From contig CAWHGF010000002.1 of the NCBI GenBank assembly GCA_963828825.1, positions 682,001-746,000 on the forward strand: DNA of 64,000 bases. Direction: 5' to 3'. The first letter of the stretch is position 1. Every line of letters begins with the position of its first letter. Positions 1 to 9,122 of the stretch are shown piece after piece. This DNA is from Bog-473 sp963828825. GTDB taxonomy: Bacteria > Actinomycetota > Acidimicrobiia > Acidimicrobiales > RAAP-2. A program made the translations under genes and the position numbers. The notes beneath the pieces are model-generated. The model did not search any database, was not told the DNA's origin, and saw only the letters and a list, made by a program, of their open reading frames with translations.

Positions 1-1
1 C

Positions 2-133
2 GGGCGTGTCCTGCGCGACGACACGCTCCGCGGGGTCCTGGCCACGGCCGGGCGCGAGCGGGCGGGCGGGTTCGACCTGGCGGCCTCCACGGGACGCTTC
101 GTCAGGCTCGTGCAGCAGGCCGTCGGCGTCTGA
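2..133 (+). CDS. C-terminal fragment of a probable glycosyltransferase
   Basis: The window opens inside a gene on the plus strand. The last 43 codons run in frame to TGA at 131-133 and end in RLVQQAVGV. The charged helical tail (LRDDTLR, AGRERAGGFDL) resembles the C-terminal helix of family-4 glycosyltransferases like those that follow, but no catalytic motif is inside the window. It is convergent with the next gene, 42 bp away. The assignment rests on tail character and context only. Confidence 0.4.
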   Translation, partial: GRVLRDDTLRGVLATAGRERAGGFDLAASTGRFVRLVQQAVGV

Positions 134-175
134 ACCGGCCCTGACACCGGAACTGCCCGGGCCGGGCGTCGGCCT

Positions 176-1237
176 TCAGGCTCCCAGCGCGGTGACCAGG
201 TCGACGGCTCGCGCCGCGGCCGTCGGGAGGTCGAAGGTGGCGAGCCGACGCACCGCCGCGGCCGAGAGGGCAGCCCGCACGTCCCCGTCCCCCAGCACGC
301 GGGCAACCGCTGCCGCCAGCGCGTAGGGATCTCCGGCCTCGACCAACAGGCCGGCGTCGGCCACCACCTCGGGCAGCGCACCGGCGTCGTTGGCCACCAC
401 GGGCAGCCCGCGCGCCATGGCCTCGAGCACGGGCACGCCGAAGCCCTCGTGGGCGGAGGTGACCATCAGGACGTCGGAACGGCCCATGACGGCGGCCAAC
501 TCCTCGTCGCTCACCGCACCCGTGAACCTGACGGCAGGGTGGAGACCCAGTTCGTCGATGAAGCGACGGAGGGCACCCGTGTAGGAGGGGACCACCGGAC
601 GGCCCACCACGTCGAGCGTGGCCCCCGGATCGTGGTGGGCGCGGGCGACCAGGAGCGCCATGACCGCGAGTTCGATCCCCTTGTTCGGAGCGAGTCGCCC
701 GACACTGAGCCACCGGGCTCCGGCGCCCACGGCCCCCGACGGGCGCGGGCGCCCGTCGCTTCGGGCCGGCACAATGGCGGCGGGCGGCACCACCGCGGTG
801 CGGTCGAAACCGGCGGCGCGCAACTCCGCCTCATTGAAGGCGGAAACCGCCAGCCCGAGCCTGGAATGGGGAGCCAGCTCACGCAGCTGCGTCTGGGCCA
901 GGAGCTGGTGCCGCGCCATGCCGTTGTCCCAGGGGGCGAAGTACTCGGGCGGCGTCACGTTGTGGTAGTTGACCACCAGGGCTTCGGAGCGGGCGCCGAG
1001 CCACGGGGCGATGGCCGACGCCGTGGCGAATTGATAGAGCAACACGTCCCCGGCTTCGGCCTCCTCGGCATAACGGGCGAACGGACGCGTCTCGGACGAT
1101 GTCTCGGGGTCGGCCATCTCCACGTAGACCTGCGACCGGATCCCGCGCTCGAGCATGACGTCGCGCAACCGGAGCGTGTGCCGCCCGACCGCGTCGGAGC
1201 GGTGCAGCATCGGGACGAACTGGTGAATCCCGCTCAC
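176..1237 (-). CDS. GT4-family glycosyltransferase
   Basis: A 353-residue glycosyltransferase, probably adding a sugar to a cell-surface polysaccharide at the cytoplasmic face. The C-terminal nucleotide-sugar domain shows GRLAPNKGIE and the E-x7-E type motif EGFGVPVLE, followed by ARGLPVVANDAGALPEVV, all classic GT4 features. The GTG start at 1237 is chosen because the N-terminus then matches the upstream paralogue (SGIHQFVP against SGIHHFVP) and because GTGA overlaps the stop of that gene, implying translational coupling. An upstream in-frame extension is low-complexity and Arg-rich and is not believed. Substrate is unknown. Confidence 0.88.
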   Translation of the reverse strand: MSGIHQFVPMLHRSDAVGRHTLRLRDVMLERGIRSQVYVEMADPETSSETRPFARYAEEAEAGDVLLYQFATASAIAPWLGARSEALVVNYHNVTPPEYFAPWDNGMARHQLLAQTQLRELAPHSRLGLAVSAFNEAELRAAGFDRTAVVPPAAIVPARSDGRPRPSGAVGAGARWLSVGRLAPNKGIELAVMALLVARAHHDPGATLDVVGRPVVPSYTGALRRFIDELGLHPAVRFTGAVSDEELAAVMGRSDVLMVTSAHEGFGVPVLEAMARGLPVVANDAGALPEVVADAGLLVEAGDPYALAAAVARVLGDGDVRAALSAAAVRRLATFDLPTAAARAVDLVTALGA

Positions 1238-2364
1238 GACGGGCGGCCGGCCGGCGGGGCGAGGCGGACCAGCAGGTCGACGAACCGGTCCGCCGCCGAA
1301 TCGAGGGCGAGCTCGGCCAGGCGTCGCCGCCCGGCCGCCACGACGGCGTTCCGACGGGGTGCGTCGGTGAGCAGCGCGTCGATGGCCCAAGCCAGCGCGT
1401 ACGGGTCCTTGTCCGACACGAGCACCCCGGCCCCGCCGAGCACCTCGGGCACCGCCCCCTGGTCGAACGCCACGACGGGCACACCGGCGGACATCGCCTC
1501 GACGACGGGGACGCAGAAGCCCTCGTGCTCGGATGTCACGACCAGCACGTCAGCGTGGGCATAGGCCAAGGCCACGGTGGCATCGCTCGCATGGCCGGCA
1601 AATTGCACCGCGGCGACCAGGCCGAGTTCGGCGACGTAGCGGTGCAGCGCGCCCACATAGGAATCGGTCGCCGGCTTGCCGATGATCACGAGCGTCCCAC
1701 CGCGCTCGCCGTGCGCGTGGGCGACGGCGAGCGCGGCGATGGTGCTCTCGAGCGCCTTGTTCGGCGAGACGCGCCCGACGGCCAACCAGCGCGGACCGCG
1801 GCGGGGCGCGGCGCCCGAGGGCCCGTCGTCGGCGTCGGTGGCGTCGGTGGTGTCGGTGGTGTCGGTGGTGTCGGTGTTGATGGTGGTGATGGCATCGAGG
1901 GCGGCCGACGGAGAGATGACGGCCGTGCTGGCGAAGCCGGACGCAGCCAGGTGCGCCTCGTTGTAGGCGGAGTCGGCCACGGCGAGTGCGGTGCGGGGTG
2001 CGAGCAGGCGCAGGTCCCCCTGGGCGCGCAGCTGCCCCAGCGCCAGGTGGTTGTCCCAGGGCGCCATCAGCTCGGGCGGCGTGACGTTGTGATAGTTGAC
2101 CACCAGGGTCTCGGGCCGGCCGGCCAGCCACGGCGCCATGGCCGAGGCGGTGGCGAACTGGTACACGACGACGTCGCCCGGCTGCGCCATTTCGGGGTAG
2201 GAGAGAACCGGCACCGTCTCGGCTGCGGTCTCGTCGTCGACGGTGTCGACGAAGATCTCCGATGGAACGCCACGCGCTCGGGTGGCCTCGCGCAACCGCA
2301 GGGTGTGCCGACCCACGGCGTCGCCTCTGTGCAGAACGGGGACGAAGTGATGGATGCCGCTCAC
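1234..2364 (-). CDS. GT4-family glycosyltransferase with Thr-Asp repeat insert
   Basis: A 376-residue paralogue of the downstream gene, with matching N-terminal YQFATASAMAPWL and VVNYHNVTPPE blocks. The GT4 signature is present (VGRVSPNKALE, then EHEGFCVPVVEAMSAGVPVV). Around residues 165-185 it carries a run of Thr-Asp-Thr repeats encoded by a 9-bp microsatellite, sitting just before the nucleotide-binding domain, probably in the interdomain linker. GTG start at 2364 overlaps the upstream stop by 4 bp (GTGA), and its own stop overlaps the next start in the same way. It is the middle gene of a coupled methyltransferase-GT-GT set. Confidence 0.88.
   Translation of the reverse strand: MSGIHHFVPVLHRGDAVGRHTLRLREATRARGVPSEIFVDTVDDETAAETVPVLSYPEMAQPGDVVVYQFATASAMAPWLAGRPETLVVNYHNVTPPELMAPWDNHLALGQLRAQGDLRLLAPRTALAVADSAYNEAHLAASGFASTAVISPSAALDAITTINTDTTDTTDTTDATDADDGPSGAAPRRGPRWLAVGRVSPNKALESTIAALAVAHAHGERGGTLVIIGKPATDSYVGALHRYVAELGLVAAVQFAGHASDATVALAYAHADVLVVTSEHEGFCVPVVEAMSAGVPVVAFDQGAVPEVLGGAGVLVSDKDPYALAWAIDALLTDAPRRNAVVAAGRRRLAELALDSAADRFVDLLVRLAPPAGRPS
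1822..1890. repeat. In-frame 9-bp microsatellite inside a glycosyltransferase gene
   Basis: Imperfect tandem copies of GTCGGTGGT (plus strand) run through this stretch. They encode Thr-Asp-Thr units on the minus strand. The unit is a multiple of three, so copy-number change would alter linker length without a frameshift. The paralogue at 176-1237 lacks the insert. Confidence 0.8.
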
Positions 2365-3357
2365 GAGGGGGCGACAGCGGACAGGGCGATGCGCCGGTCC
2401 TGTCCGGTCCCGTCGGGCAGCGGAGCGACCTCCATGAAGCCGGCGCGATCCAACAAGAGCTCCCAGGTCGCTTCATGGAGCGGGCGACCGTCAATGAGAT
2501 CCTGGGCGGCAGCATCTCGTGCCTCCGTGGCCGACACGGGCTCGGAGATCACGACGAGCGGGCCCCCGCGCTGCAGCACGCGCCGGCTCTGGGCGAGCAG
2601 TGGGAGGAGCGCGTGGAGCGGCAACCGATCGACCACACCGCTCAGCACGAGTCCGCCGGCCGTCCCGTCCGGCCGGGACGCCAGATACTCCGACGCCTCG
2701 GCGATGGTCACCGAGCAGCCGTGCTCAATGGCGCGCAGCGCCACCGCGCCGCGGGGCTCGACGCCGTGCGCCTCTGCGCCGCGCTCCCGCAGCGCGCGCA
2801 GCAGGCGGCCCTCGCCACAGTCCGCATGGACGATGGCGCCGCCCGGCGTGCGCGCCAGCACGTGGGCCGCGACGGGTCCGGCCAACGCGCCCAGCTCGCC
2901 GCGCTTGGACGAGCCAGGCCGCGCCCTCCACCGGTCTGTCCTGGGCGGCCAGCCTCGCCTCGAGCGTGTCGACGCGGGCCGACAGGAAGCGAAAGGCCTC
3001 GACCACATGGCTCATCGCCTCTTCGAGCTCGGTCCTCTCACCTTCCGACGCGCGCCCGGCGCGGTCCCGGCGAGGGCGCAGCCGGTCGAGCGGCCCCGTC
3101 CGCCGGACGTCGCCGCGGCGCGGGGACAACGAGTCGGAGAGCGCCGAGGCGCCGGGGTGGTACGGGCCGTAGCGATCGCCAAGATGCGTGAACGCCGCCA
3201 GGAAGTTCCAGGCGTCGCTCCCCTGGGGCGCCAGTCGTGTGAAGGCCTCGTGCAATGCTTCGGCCGCCCGGGTCTGGTCGGTCGGTGCGGGGTTCGCCAC
3301 CCCACTCTTTTCTCCCGGGTCATCCGCAGCGCCGGTTGGAGGGGGGGCCGCAGACAT
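2361..3357 (-). pseudogene. SAM-dependent methyltransferase, split by a frameshift
   Basis: A class I methyltransferase interrupted by a one-base shift near 2900-2920. The N-terminal frame begins at ATG 3357 (MSAAPPPTG) and runs to about GAAWLVQ; the C-terminal frame resumes at KRGELGAL and carries the SAM-binding block ADCGEGRLLRAL and the strand GLVLSGVVD. The joined protein parallels the methyltransferase at 9119-10130 (HAACGDGWLVRRI, VVLSATVDGM). Its stop overlaps the GTG of the downstream glycosyltransferase, so the gene was part of a coupled operon. The break may be a sequencing error; conservation on both sides suggests a recent or artefactual event. The acceptor is probably a glycan or a sugar precursor. 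Confidence 0.75.
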
Positions 3358-3465
3358 GGCGCACGATGCTACCGGCGATGCCCCTCCGCGTTCTGTGGCC
3401 CGCGGTTTTCCGGGGGGTGACGAACGAGTACCTTCGGGGCACTTGAGAGAGAGATTTGGGGCAAG

Positions 3466-5823
3466 GTGACACACGCGCGCAGGCTGGCGGCCCGCTGCAT
3501 CCTCGCAGGCATCACCGCGACGGGAGTATGCGTCGTTTTCGGGACGGTCTCCCCCACGAGCGTATCGGGGGCTCCGGCGCAGCTGACGCTCTCCGAGACG
3601 TGGAACGGCGGTGCCGGCACCATCCTCGACGACGCGCCGTGCGGTGTGGCCGAGTCGTCGCCGGTTGCCTTCAACGACGGCGGCACCGCCGCGGTGGAAG
3701 TCGGCGACCGCCAGGGCGACCTGTACGGGCTCAACCTCCAGAACGGCTCGGTCGTGCCGGGTTGGGGCAGCGGGACGGGCGGCTCCGTCGGCTCGGGCCA
3801 GGGCTGCTTGAGCAACCCCTCCGGAGGGACTCCGGCGACGGGAGTCAACGGGGTCGAGGTCCCCGGGAGCCCGCCGGTCGACTCCACCGCCTCGGTCAAC
3901 AGCAATGGTGACCTCTACTTCGGTGCCGGGAACGCGGCCGCGCCGGTTGACGGCGGCTACTACGCGTACGCGCCGAATGGGGCCGAGGCCTGGAACCAGG
4001 TCGCCACCAACCCATCCACCGACACGTCCCCCGACGGCGGCGTCCAGGCGTCGCTGCCGATTGCCAACGGAGGATCACTGGTGGAGGGTGGTTCGCTCGG
4101 CCAGGAGACCTACGCGCTCAACAGCTCGAACGGCGCTCCGGCCACCGGTTGGCCGCAGTTCTCCGCCGACAGCGTCTTCTCCACCGCGGCTGCGGGCGAC
4201 TTCTACGGCACGGGCTCGGACGACTTCGCGGTCGGCGGAGCCTCGTCACAGGGGTTCGCCCTGGGGACCCACTACTCCGACGGCGGGCACGTCCGGATCT
4301 ACAACGACCACGGCGGTCTGATCTGCAGTGCCAACACGACGGAGGAGGTCGACTCCTCCCCTGCCGTCGGCCCCATCCTGCCCGGCGGTCGCTACGGGAT
4401 CGCCACCGGGACGGGCTCCTTCTACCCGGGCGCCAGCGACGAGAACACGGTCAAGGTCTACGACACCAAGTGCAATCAGGTGTGGAGCCACACCCTCGAC
4501 GGCTCGACGGGAGGCAGCCCCGCACTGGCCGACGTGCAGGGCAACGGCCAGCTCGCCGTGGTCGAGGGCACCGCCACGGGTGTCTCCAGCGGCTCGGTGT
4601 GGGCGCTCAACGCCGCCACCGGCGCCACCATCTGGCGCACCAGCGTGCCGGGAGCCGTCCTCGGCTCGGTGACCACGGCTGACCTCACGGGGAGCGGCGC
4701 GCAAGACGTGATCGTGCCGACCGACCACGGTCTGTACATCCTCGACGGACCCACGGGCCTGATGGTGGCCGACGTCGACGACGGGTCGGACAACGGCGGC
4801 ATCTCACCCGCGGGCGGGACCTACGGCTTCCAGAATTCGGCGCTGGTGACCGCGGATGCCGACGGCTCCATCGGCATCACCGTCGCCGGCTACTTCAAGG
4901 TGCAGGGCGGCAACTACGTCCAGGGCATCGTGCAGCACTTCGAGGTGTCGGGGTCCGACTCGGCCAATGCAGACAGCGCCGGCGGGTGGCCGCAGTTCCA
5001 CCACGATGCGGCGCTGTCCGGGTTCATCGGGGGCGGCAACGCCCAGGCCACCTGCGACCGCCCGGCGGCGGCGCAGAACGGCTACCTCACCGTGGCCTCG
5101 GACGGCGGAATTTTCGCGTTCGGGCAGGACTTCTGTGGGAGCACGGGGAGCATCGCGCTCAACAAGCCCGTTGTCGGCATGGCGGCCGTCCCCGGTCAAG
5201 GCGGGTATTGGCTGGTCGCGTCGGACGGGGGCGTGTTCTCGTACGGCGACGCCGGGTTCTACGGCTCGACCGGGTCCCTCAAACTCAACGCACCTGTCGT
5301 GGGCGTGGCGGCCACCCCTGACGGCAGAGGCTACTGGTTGGTGGCGTCGGACGGCGGCATCTTCTCCTACGGGGATGCCGGGTTCTACGGCTCCGCCGCG
5401 ACCGTTCCCGGGCAGGACATCGTCGGGATGGCGGCGTCGCCCGACGGCCTCGGCTACTGGGAGGTGAGCACGACCGGCCGGGTCTTCTCCTTTGGCGACG
5501 CGACCCCGGACGGCGACATCCCCTCCCTCGGCCTCCATCTCAACGGGTTCATCGTGGGCATCACCCCCGACCCGGTGACCGGCGGGTACTGGCTCGTGGG
5601 CTCGGACGGCGGGGTCTTCGCCTTCGGCGCGCCCTTCTTCGGCTCGACCGGCTCCATCCGCCTCAACAAGCCGGTGGTGGCGATGCAGTCCACTAGTGAC
5701 GGGCAGGGCTACTGGTTCGTTGCGACCGACGGTGGGGTCTTCAGCTACGGCGACGCGCCGTTCCGCGGCTCCATGGGCGGGCAGCACCTCAACCAGCCAA
5801 TGGTCGGCATGGAAGGGTTCTGA
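3466..5823 (+). CDS. Secreted beta-propeller protein with C-terminal GYWLVASDGG repeats
   Basis: A 785-residue exported protein of unknown function. Residues 1-36 form a signal peptide (Arg-rich start, hydrophobic core, cleavage near GAPA). Residues about 40-510 contain beta-propeller-like blades with FG-GAP/PQQ character (repeats of DLTGSGAQDVIVPTDHG type, ending DVDDGSDNGG). Residues about 540-785 hold six repeats of roughly 41 residues. GTG at 3466 is chosen because it opens directly into the signal peptide, with a weak GGGG upstream. It stands on the strand opposite to the surrounding glycosyltransferases, divergent from the methyltransferase at 3357, and may be a cell-surface or matrix protein linked to the glycan layer. 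Confidence 0.85.
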   Translation: MTHARRLAARCILAGITATGVCVVFGTVSPTSVSGAPAQLTLSETWNGGAGTILDDAPCGVAESSPVAFNDGGTAAVEVGDRQGDLYGLNLQNGSVVPGWGSGTGGSVGSGQGCLSNPSGGTPATGVNGVEVPGSPPVDSTASVNSNGDLYFGAGNAAAPVDGGYYAYAPNGAEAWNQVATNPSTDTSPDGGVQASLPIANGGSLVEGGSLGQETYALNSSNGAPATGWPQFSADSVFSTAAAGDFYGTGSDDFAVGGASSQGFALGTHYSDGGHVRIYNDHGGLICSANTTEEVDSSPAVGPILPGGRYGIATGTGSFYPGASDENTVKVYDTKCNQVWSHTLDGSTGGSPALADVQGNGQLAVVEGTATGVSSGSVWALNAATGATIWRTSVPGAVLGSVTTADLTGSGAQDVIVPTDHGLYILDGPTGLMVADVDDGSDNGGISPAGGTYGFQNSALVTADADGSIGITVAGYFKVQGGNYVQGIVQHFEVSGSDSANADSAGGWPQFHHDAALSGFIGGGNAQATCDRPAAAQNGYLTVASDGGIFAFGQDFCGSTGSIALNKPVVGMAAVPGQGGYWLVASDGGVFSYGDAGFYGSTGSLKLNAPVVGVAATPDGRGYWLVASDGGIFSYGDAGFYGSAATVPGQDIVGMAASPDGLGYWEVSTTGRVFSFGDATPDGDIPSLGLHLNGFIVGITPDPVTGGYWLVGSDGGVFAFGAPFFGSTGSIRLNKPVVAMQSTSDGQGYWFVATDGGVFSYGDAPFRGSMGGQHLNQPMVGMEGF
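5080..5820 (+). repeat. Six tandem ~41-residue protein repeats
   Basis: The coding region repeats the pattern GYWLVASDGGVFSYGDAGF-YGS-(x)LN-PVVGMA six times. Copies 2 and 3 are nearly identical at DNA level in the SDGG-FSYGDAGFYG part; copy 4 is the most divergent (GYWEVSTTGRVFSFG). Such units are common in large secreted proteins of Acidimicrobiia-like genomes. The fold is probably beta-propeller-like. Confidence 0.85.
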
Positions 5824-5887
5824 CACGCGCACCGCGAGCCTCCGGAGCCACGGGAGGGACCGGACGCCTCGCCTAGAGTGACGGCCC

Positions 5888-6793
5888 ATGCTCCGGCGAC
5901 GTGACAGCCAAGGCGGCCCCTCCTCGCCGAGCCCGACGCCGGTCACCGCGCCTCCCCGCGGCCCTCTCCTCCCCTCCTACCCGCCGCACGACTACCTGGG
6001 TCAGCTGGAGCCGGGCGCTCAGGCCGCCCTGTCGAAGCGCCGCGAGGGCGCCGACCTCAGTGAGTTCGTGTGGTACCACGCCACTGAGCTCCCCGACGGA
6101 ACGGTCCTGCCCGGCGTGTGGGACCTGCGGGGCCACGAGTCCGCCTATCTCGGCGGGGTCGACCTCGCCGGCAAGCGCGTGCTGGAGCTCGGACCGGCCA
6201 CCGGCTACCTGACCTTCTACATGGAGCGCATGGGTGCCGAGGTGGTCTCCTTCGAGGCCGGGTTCGACGTGTCCATCGACACGCTCCCCGTCAAGGGCGA
6301 GGACCAGTTCGAGGAGCGGCTGCGCGTCATGCAGGAAACCATCGACCGCAACCACGACGCCTGGTGGTACCTGCACCGCACGCTGGGCTCCTCCGCGCGG
6401 TTCGTCCAGGGGGACATCTACGACATGCCGGCCGATCTCGGGTCCTTCGACGTCACGCTGGTCGGCGCCATCCTGTTGCACCTGCGCGAGCCGTGGGGTG
6501 CACTCTCGCAGGCGGCGCGGCGAACGACCGAGACCATGATCGTGACGGAGCCCCTGCAAGATGAGCTGGACCCGCCCGAGGCGAACATCATGCGGTTCTC
6601 CCCCTCGGCGGAGCACCACCTGACCAACTGGTGGTCGATCTACCCGGGCGCCGTCGTCTCCATGCTCGCCCGACTCGGCTTCGGGCAGACCGTCACCACC
6701 ATGCACAGCCAGCGCCACCACCTGGCCCACGACATCGCGAGCGACGCCATCGACCAGCGCATGTACACCGTGGTGGGCCGCCCGGTCCGCTGA
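5888..6793 (+). CDS. SAM-dependent methyltransferase
   Basis: A 301-residue class I methyltransferase. The SAM-binding motif I is VLELGPATGYLTFYM near residues 99-113, followed by the acidic strand end VVSFEAG; a motif IV-like strand DVTLVGAILLHL lies near residue 190. The protein has the general shape of the tRNA wobble-uridine/FkbM-like group, but context in the polysaccharide locus suggests a glycan or lipid-linked substrate. ATG at 5888 starts a short Arg/Ser-rich lead before the domain; a later start is possible. It is convergent with the glycosyltransferase that ends at 6814. Confidence 0.8.
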   Translation: MLRRRDSQGGPSSPSPTPVTAPPRGPLLPSYPPHDYLGQLEPGAQAALSKRREGADLSEFVWYHATELPDGTVLPGVWDLRGHESAYLGGVDLAGKRVLELGPATGYLTFYMERMGAEVVSFEAGFDVSIDTLPVKGEDQFEERLRVMQETIDRNHDAWWYLHRTLGSSARFVQGDIYDMPADLGSFDVTLVGAILLHLREPWGALSQAARRTTETMIVTEPLQDELDPPEANIMRFSPSAEHHLTNWWSIYPGAVVSMLARLGFGQTVTTMHSQRHHLAHDIASDAIDQRMYTVVGRPVR

Positions 6794-6813
6794 TCGGGGC
6801 CGGTCGCCCCCCG

Positions 6814-8019
6814 TCAGAACAGGCCGGGCGTGCCCCTTCCGCGCTCCACCACCGTCGTGAGGAACTCGTCGTAGCGCGAGATCAGCACCGGCCACTGGAA
6901 GTGCCGGTCGACGTAGTCCCTCCCCCGCGCACCGAGCGTGGCGCGCAGCGGAGGGTCGGAGACCAGGCGGTCGAGCACGGCCTCGAATTCGGGGTAGGAG
7001 GTGAACCACAGGCCACCGCCGGAGCGCTCGCAGTGCTCCCGGGTCGGCCCGCAGGCACCGTTGACCAGGACGGGCACCCGGTCGACCCAGGCCTCCACCA
7101 CCACGAGGGAGAACGACTCGAGCGCCGACGGCGAGACGGCCACGAGGGCATCCCGCACGATGTCCCACTTGTCGCGCTCGTCCACCGCACCGGTCACGAC
7201 GATGTCGGGATGCGGTGCCAACTCGTAGGAGACCGGCCCGACCAGGACGAGCGCCAGCGGTCCTGGATGTCGTTCCTTGTACGTGGCGAAGTACGAGGCG
7301 AGCATCTTGGAGCCCTTGTGCTCGTCGACCCGCCCGACGCTCACGATGTAGGGGCGATCGCCGAGGCCCACGAGGTCGCCCCCGGGCCGGCCCGTTCCCT
7401 CGGACTGGCCCACGCCCAGCCCGAGCACGATCTGGGGACGCTCGGCCACCGGGTACATCCGCTCGACGAGCGTGCGTTCCGACGCGGTGTGGAAGCAGAA
7501 GGCGTCCGCATCCCCGAAGGTGCCGCGGAACACGGGCAGGTAGAGAGCCGGCTCGTCGTGCGCGGCCGGGTGCAGCACGGCGGGCACACGCACCTTGCCG
7601 ATCGTGGCCACCGTCGGGTGGTACAGGTACGGGTAGAAGGCGACGACATCGGCGTCCGACGCGCACACCGCGTCGACCAATGCCGGGGAGACGGGGCCGT
7701 TGTAGTCGACCCACCGCCTCCCCTGCTCCAGCGTGCCCAGGCGGGGGGTCAGACGGAGGAGGCCGTCGAGGCCGTAGAAATCCGGCCGGCGCCCGTGCGC
7801 CGACCGGTGGCGGTGCACCGGCACCCCGTTGATCTCCGTGGTCCCCGGCTCCAGCTCGTCGGCCCAGGTGTGGGGGTCGAGCGCGCACGTCGTATGGACC
7901 TCGGCCTGCCAGGTCGTGTGGGAGCGCAGGTGCTCGGCCAGCTGGCGCGCCGCCGTCTCGGCACCACCCATGACCTGGGTGCCGTAGCGCGGGGTCACGA
8001 ACACCACCTTGCCGCTCAT
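6814..8019 (-). CDS. GT4-family glycosyltransferase
   Basis: A 401-residue GT-B enzyme. It begins KVVFVTPRYGTQVMGGAE, a typical donor-fold N-terminal strand with the GGAE glycine loop, and has VSVGRVDEHKGSKML and a late E-x7-E region (SPSALESFSLVVVEAW). The ATG at 8019 overlaps the stop of the upstream gene (ATGA), so the pair is translationally coupled. It is a close paralogue of the enzyme at 31935-33188, which lies outside this locus. Likely adds one residue of the exported polysaccharide; the sugar cannot be told from sequence. Confidence 0.88.
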   Translation of the reverse strand: MSGKVVFVTPRYGTQVMGGAETAARQLAEHLRSHTTWQAEVHTTCALDPHTWADELEPGTTEINGVPVHRHRSAHGRRPDFYGLDGLLRLTPRLGTLEQGRRWVDYNGPVSPALVDAVCASDADVVAFYPYLYHPTVATIGKVRVPAVLHPAAHDEPALYLPVFRGTFGDADAFCFHTASERTLVERMYPVAERPQIVLGLGVGQSEGTGRPGGDLVGLGDRPYIVSVGRVDEHKGSKMLASYFATYKERHPGPLALVLVGPVSYELAPHPDIVVTGAVDERDKWDIVRDALVAVSPSALESFSLVVVEAWVDRVPVLVNGACGPTREHCERSGGGLWFTSYPEFEAVLDRLVSDPPLRATLGARGRDYVDRHFQWPVLISRYDEFLTTVVERGRGTPGLF

Positions 8020-9122
8020 GGAGTCCCCACGACGCCGGCAATGGCCTCAATGATGCGGGCGGCCACCGCGTCCCCGGAGAGCTCCGCCGCTCGTCGCGCC
8101 CCCGAGGCGGTCAACGTGGCGCGGAGTTGCCCGTCGGTGCACACGCGGTGCACGGCCGCGGCGATGTAGGACGGGTCGGCGGCGGCCAGCACCAGCGCGG
8201 CGTCGGCCACGGTGTCGGAGACAGCACCGGCCCCGCGGGTGACGACGGGCACACCGGCCACCATCGCCTCGACCAGCGGGACTCCGAACCCCTCGTGCGC
8301 GGACAGCGAGAGGTACACGTCCGCCGCAGAGAAATAGGCCGCCAGCGCGGCGTCAGACACCTCGCCACGCAGTCGGACGGCGGCGGACAGGCCGAGGTCG
8401 TGCACGAACTCCTGCAACGCCTTGGTGTACTCGAAGCTCGACGTGCCACCGACGAGGTGCAGGCGGGCCTTTCCGTCGTAGAGGCGACGGTAGGCCCACA
8501 GTGCCTTGACCAGGTCGTGCTGGGCCTTGGAGGGCACGATCCGCCCGACGAACAGGATGTCGGCGCCACCGCCCGCCCGGAGATGCGCCAGCTCCGCCGC
8601 CACCCGCTCGTCGGGAGACCCGGTGACCCGCCGGTAGTCGGCCAGCACGGGGGCAATGGCGATGCGCCGGCAGCCGGCGCGCCGCAACTCCCCACGGCTG
8701 AAGGGGCTCTTGGCCAGACCGAGCAGCGCTCCCGGGGCCAGCAGCGCCAACTCGCGGGCGGCCGCGGCCGCCCGCTCCACGCTCTGCGGTTCCCAGCCGG
8801 CGAAGTACTCGGGCCCGGTGAAATTGTGGAAGTCCAAAATCAACGGCAGCCCCTGCTCGGCCAGGTAGCCCGCGACGGCCGAGGACGTCGTGAACTGGTA
8901 GATCGCCACGTCGCCGGCGGCCGCATGCTCGGGATACATCCAGTGCTTGAACGCCTCGGGGGCCAGGTCGTCGTGGATCGCCTCGGCGAAGATCTCCGAG
9001 CGCCAGCCGGCCCCCCGCAGGGCGTCACGCAGCTTCAGCGCGTGCGTCCCGGTGGCGTCGTGCGGGTTGAGGGTGGCGATGAACTGGTGCACGGCCACCG
9101 GCCTCCCGGCCGCGGCGCTCAC
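8016..9122 (-). CDS. GT4-family glycosyltransferase
   Basis: A 368-residue enzyme of the same subgroup as the genes at 176 and 1234, sharing HQFIATLNPHDATGTHALKLRD and IYQFTTSSAVAGYL at its N-terminus. The donor-binding half has FVGRIVPSKAQHDL and AHEGFGVPLVEAMVAGVPVV. The GTG start at 9122 overlaps by 4 bp the inferred stop of the upstream methyltransferase (GTGA), matching the organisation of the first three genes of the window. This suggests that a methyltransferase-GT-GT module has been duplicated. Confidence 0.88.
   Translation of the reverse strand: MSAAAGRPVAVHQFIATLNPHDATGTHALKLRDALRGAGWRSEIFAEAIHDDLAPEAFKHWMYPEHAAAGDVAIYQFTTSSAVAGYLAEQGLPLILDFHNFTGPEYFAGWEPQSVERAAAAARELALLAPGALLGLAKSPFSRGELRRAGCRRIAIAPVLADYRRVTGSPDERVAAELAHLRAGGGADILFVGRIVPSKAQHDLVKALWAYRRLYDGKARLHLVGGTSSFEYTKALQEFVHDLGLSAAVRLRGEVSDAALAAYFSAADVYLSLSAHEGFGVPLVEAMVAGVPVVTRGAGAVSDTVADAALVLAAADPSYIAAAVHRVCTDGQLRATLTASGARRAAELSGDAVAARIIEAIAGVVGTP

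Noticed and set aside
1822..1890. CRISPR-like array
   Set aside because: Unit is 9 bp with no spacers; it is a coding microsatellite. No CRISPR array was seen anywhere in the window.
102..3420. Long plus- and minus-strand open frames across the first glycosyltransferases
   Set aside because: They are antisense or out-of-frame images of high-GC coding DNA: Arg/Gly/Ala-rich with no domain, and the opposite frames have clear GT4 motifs.
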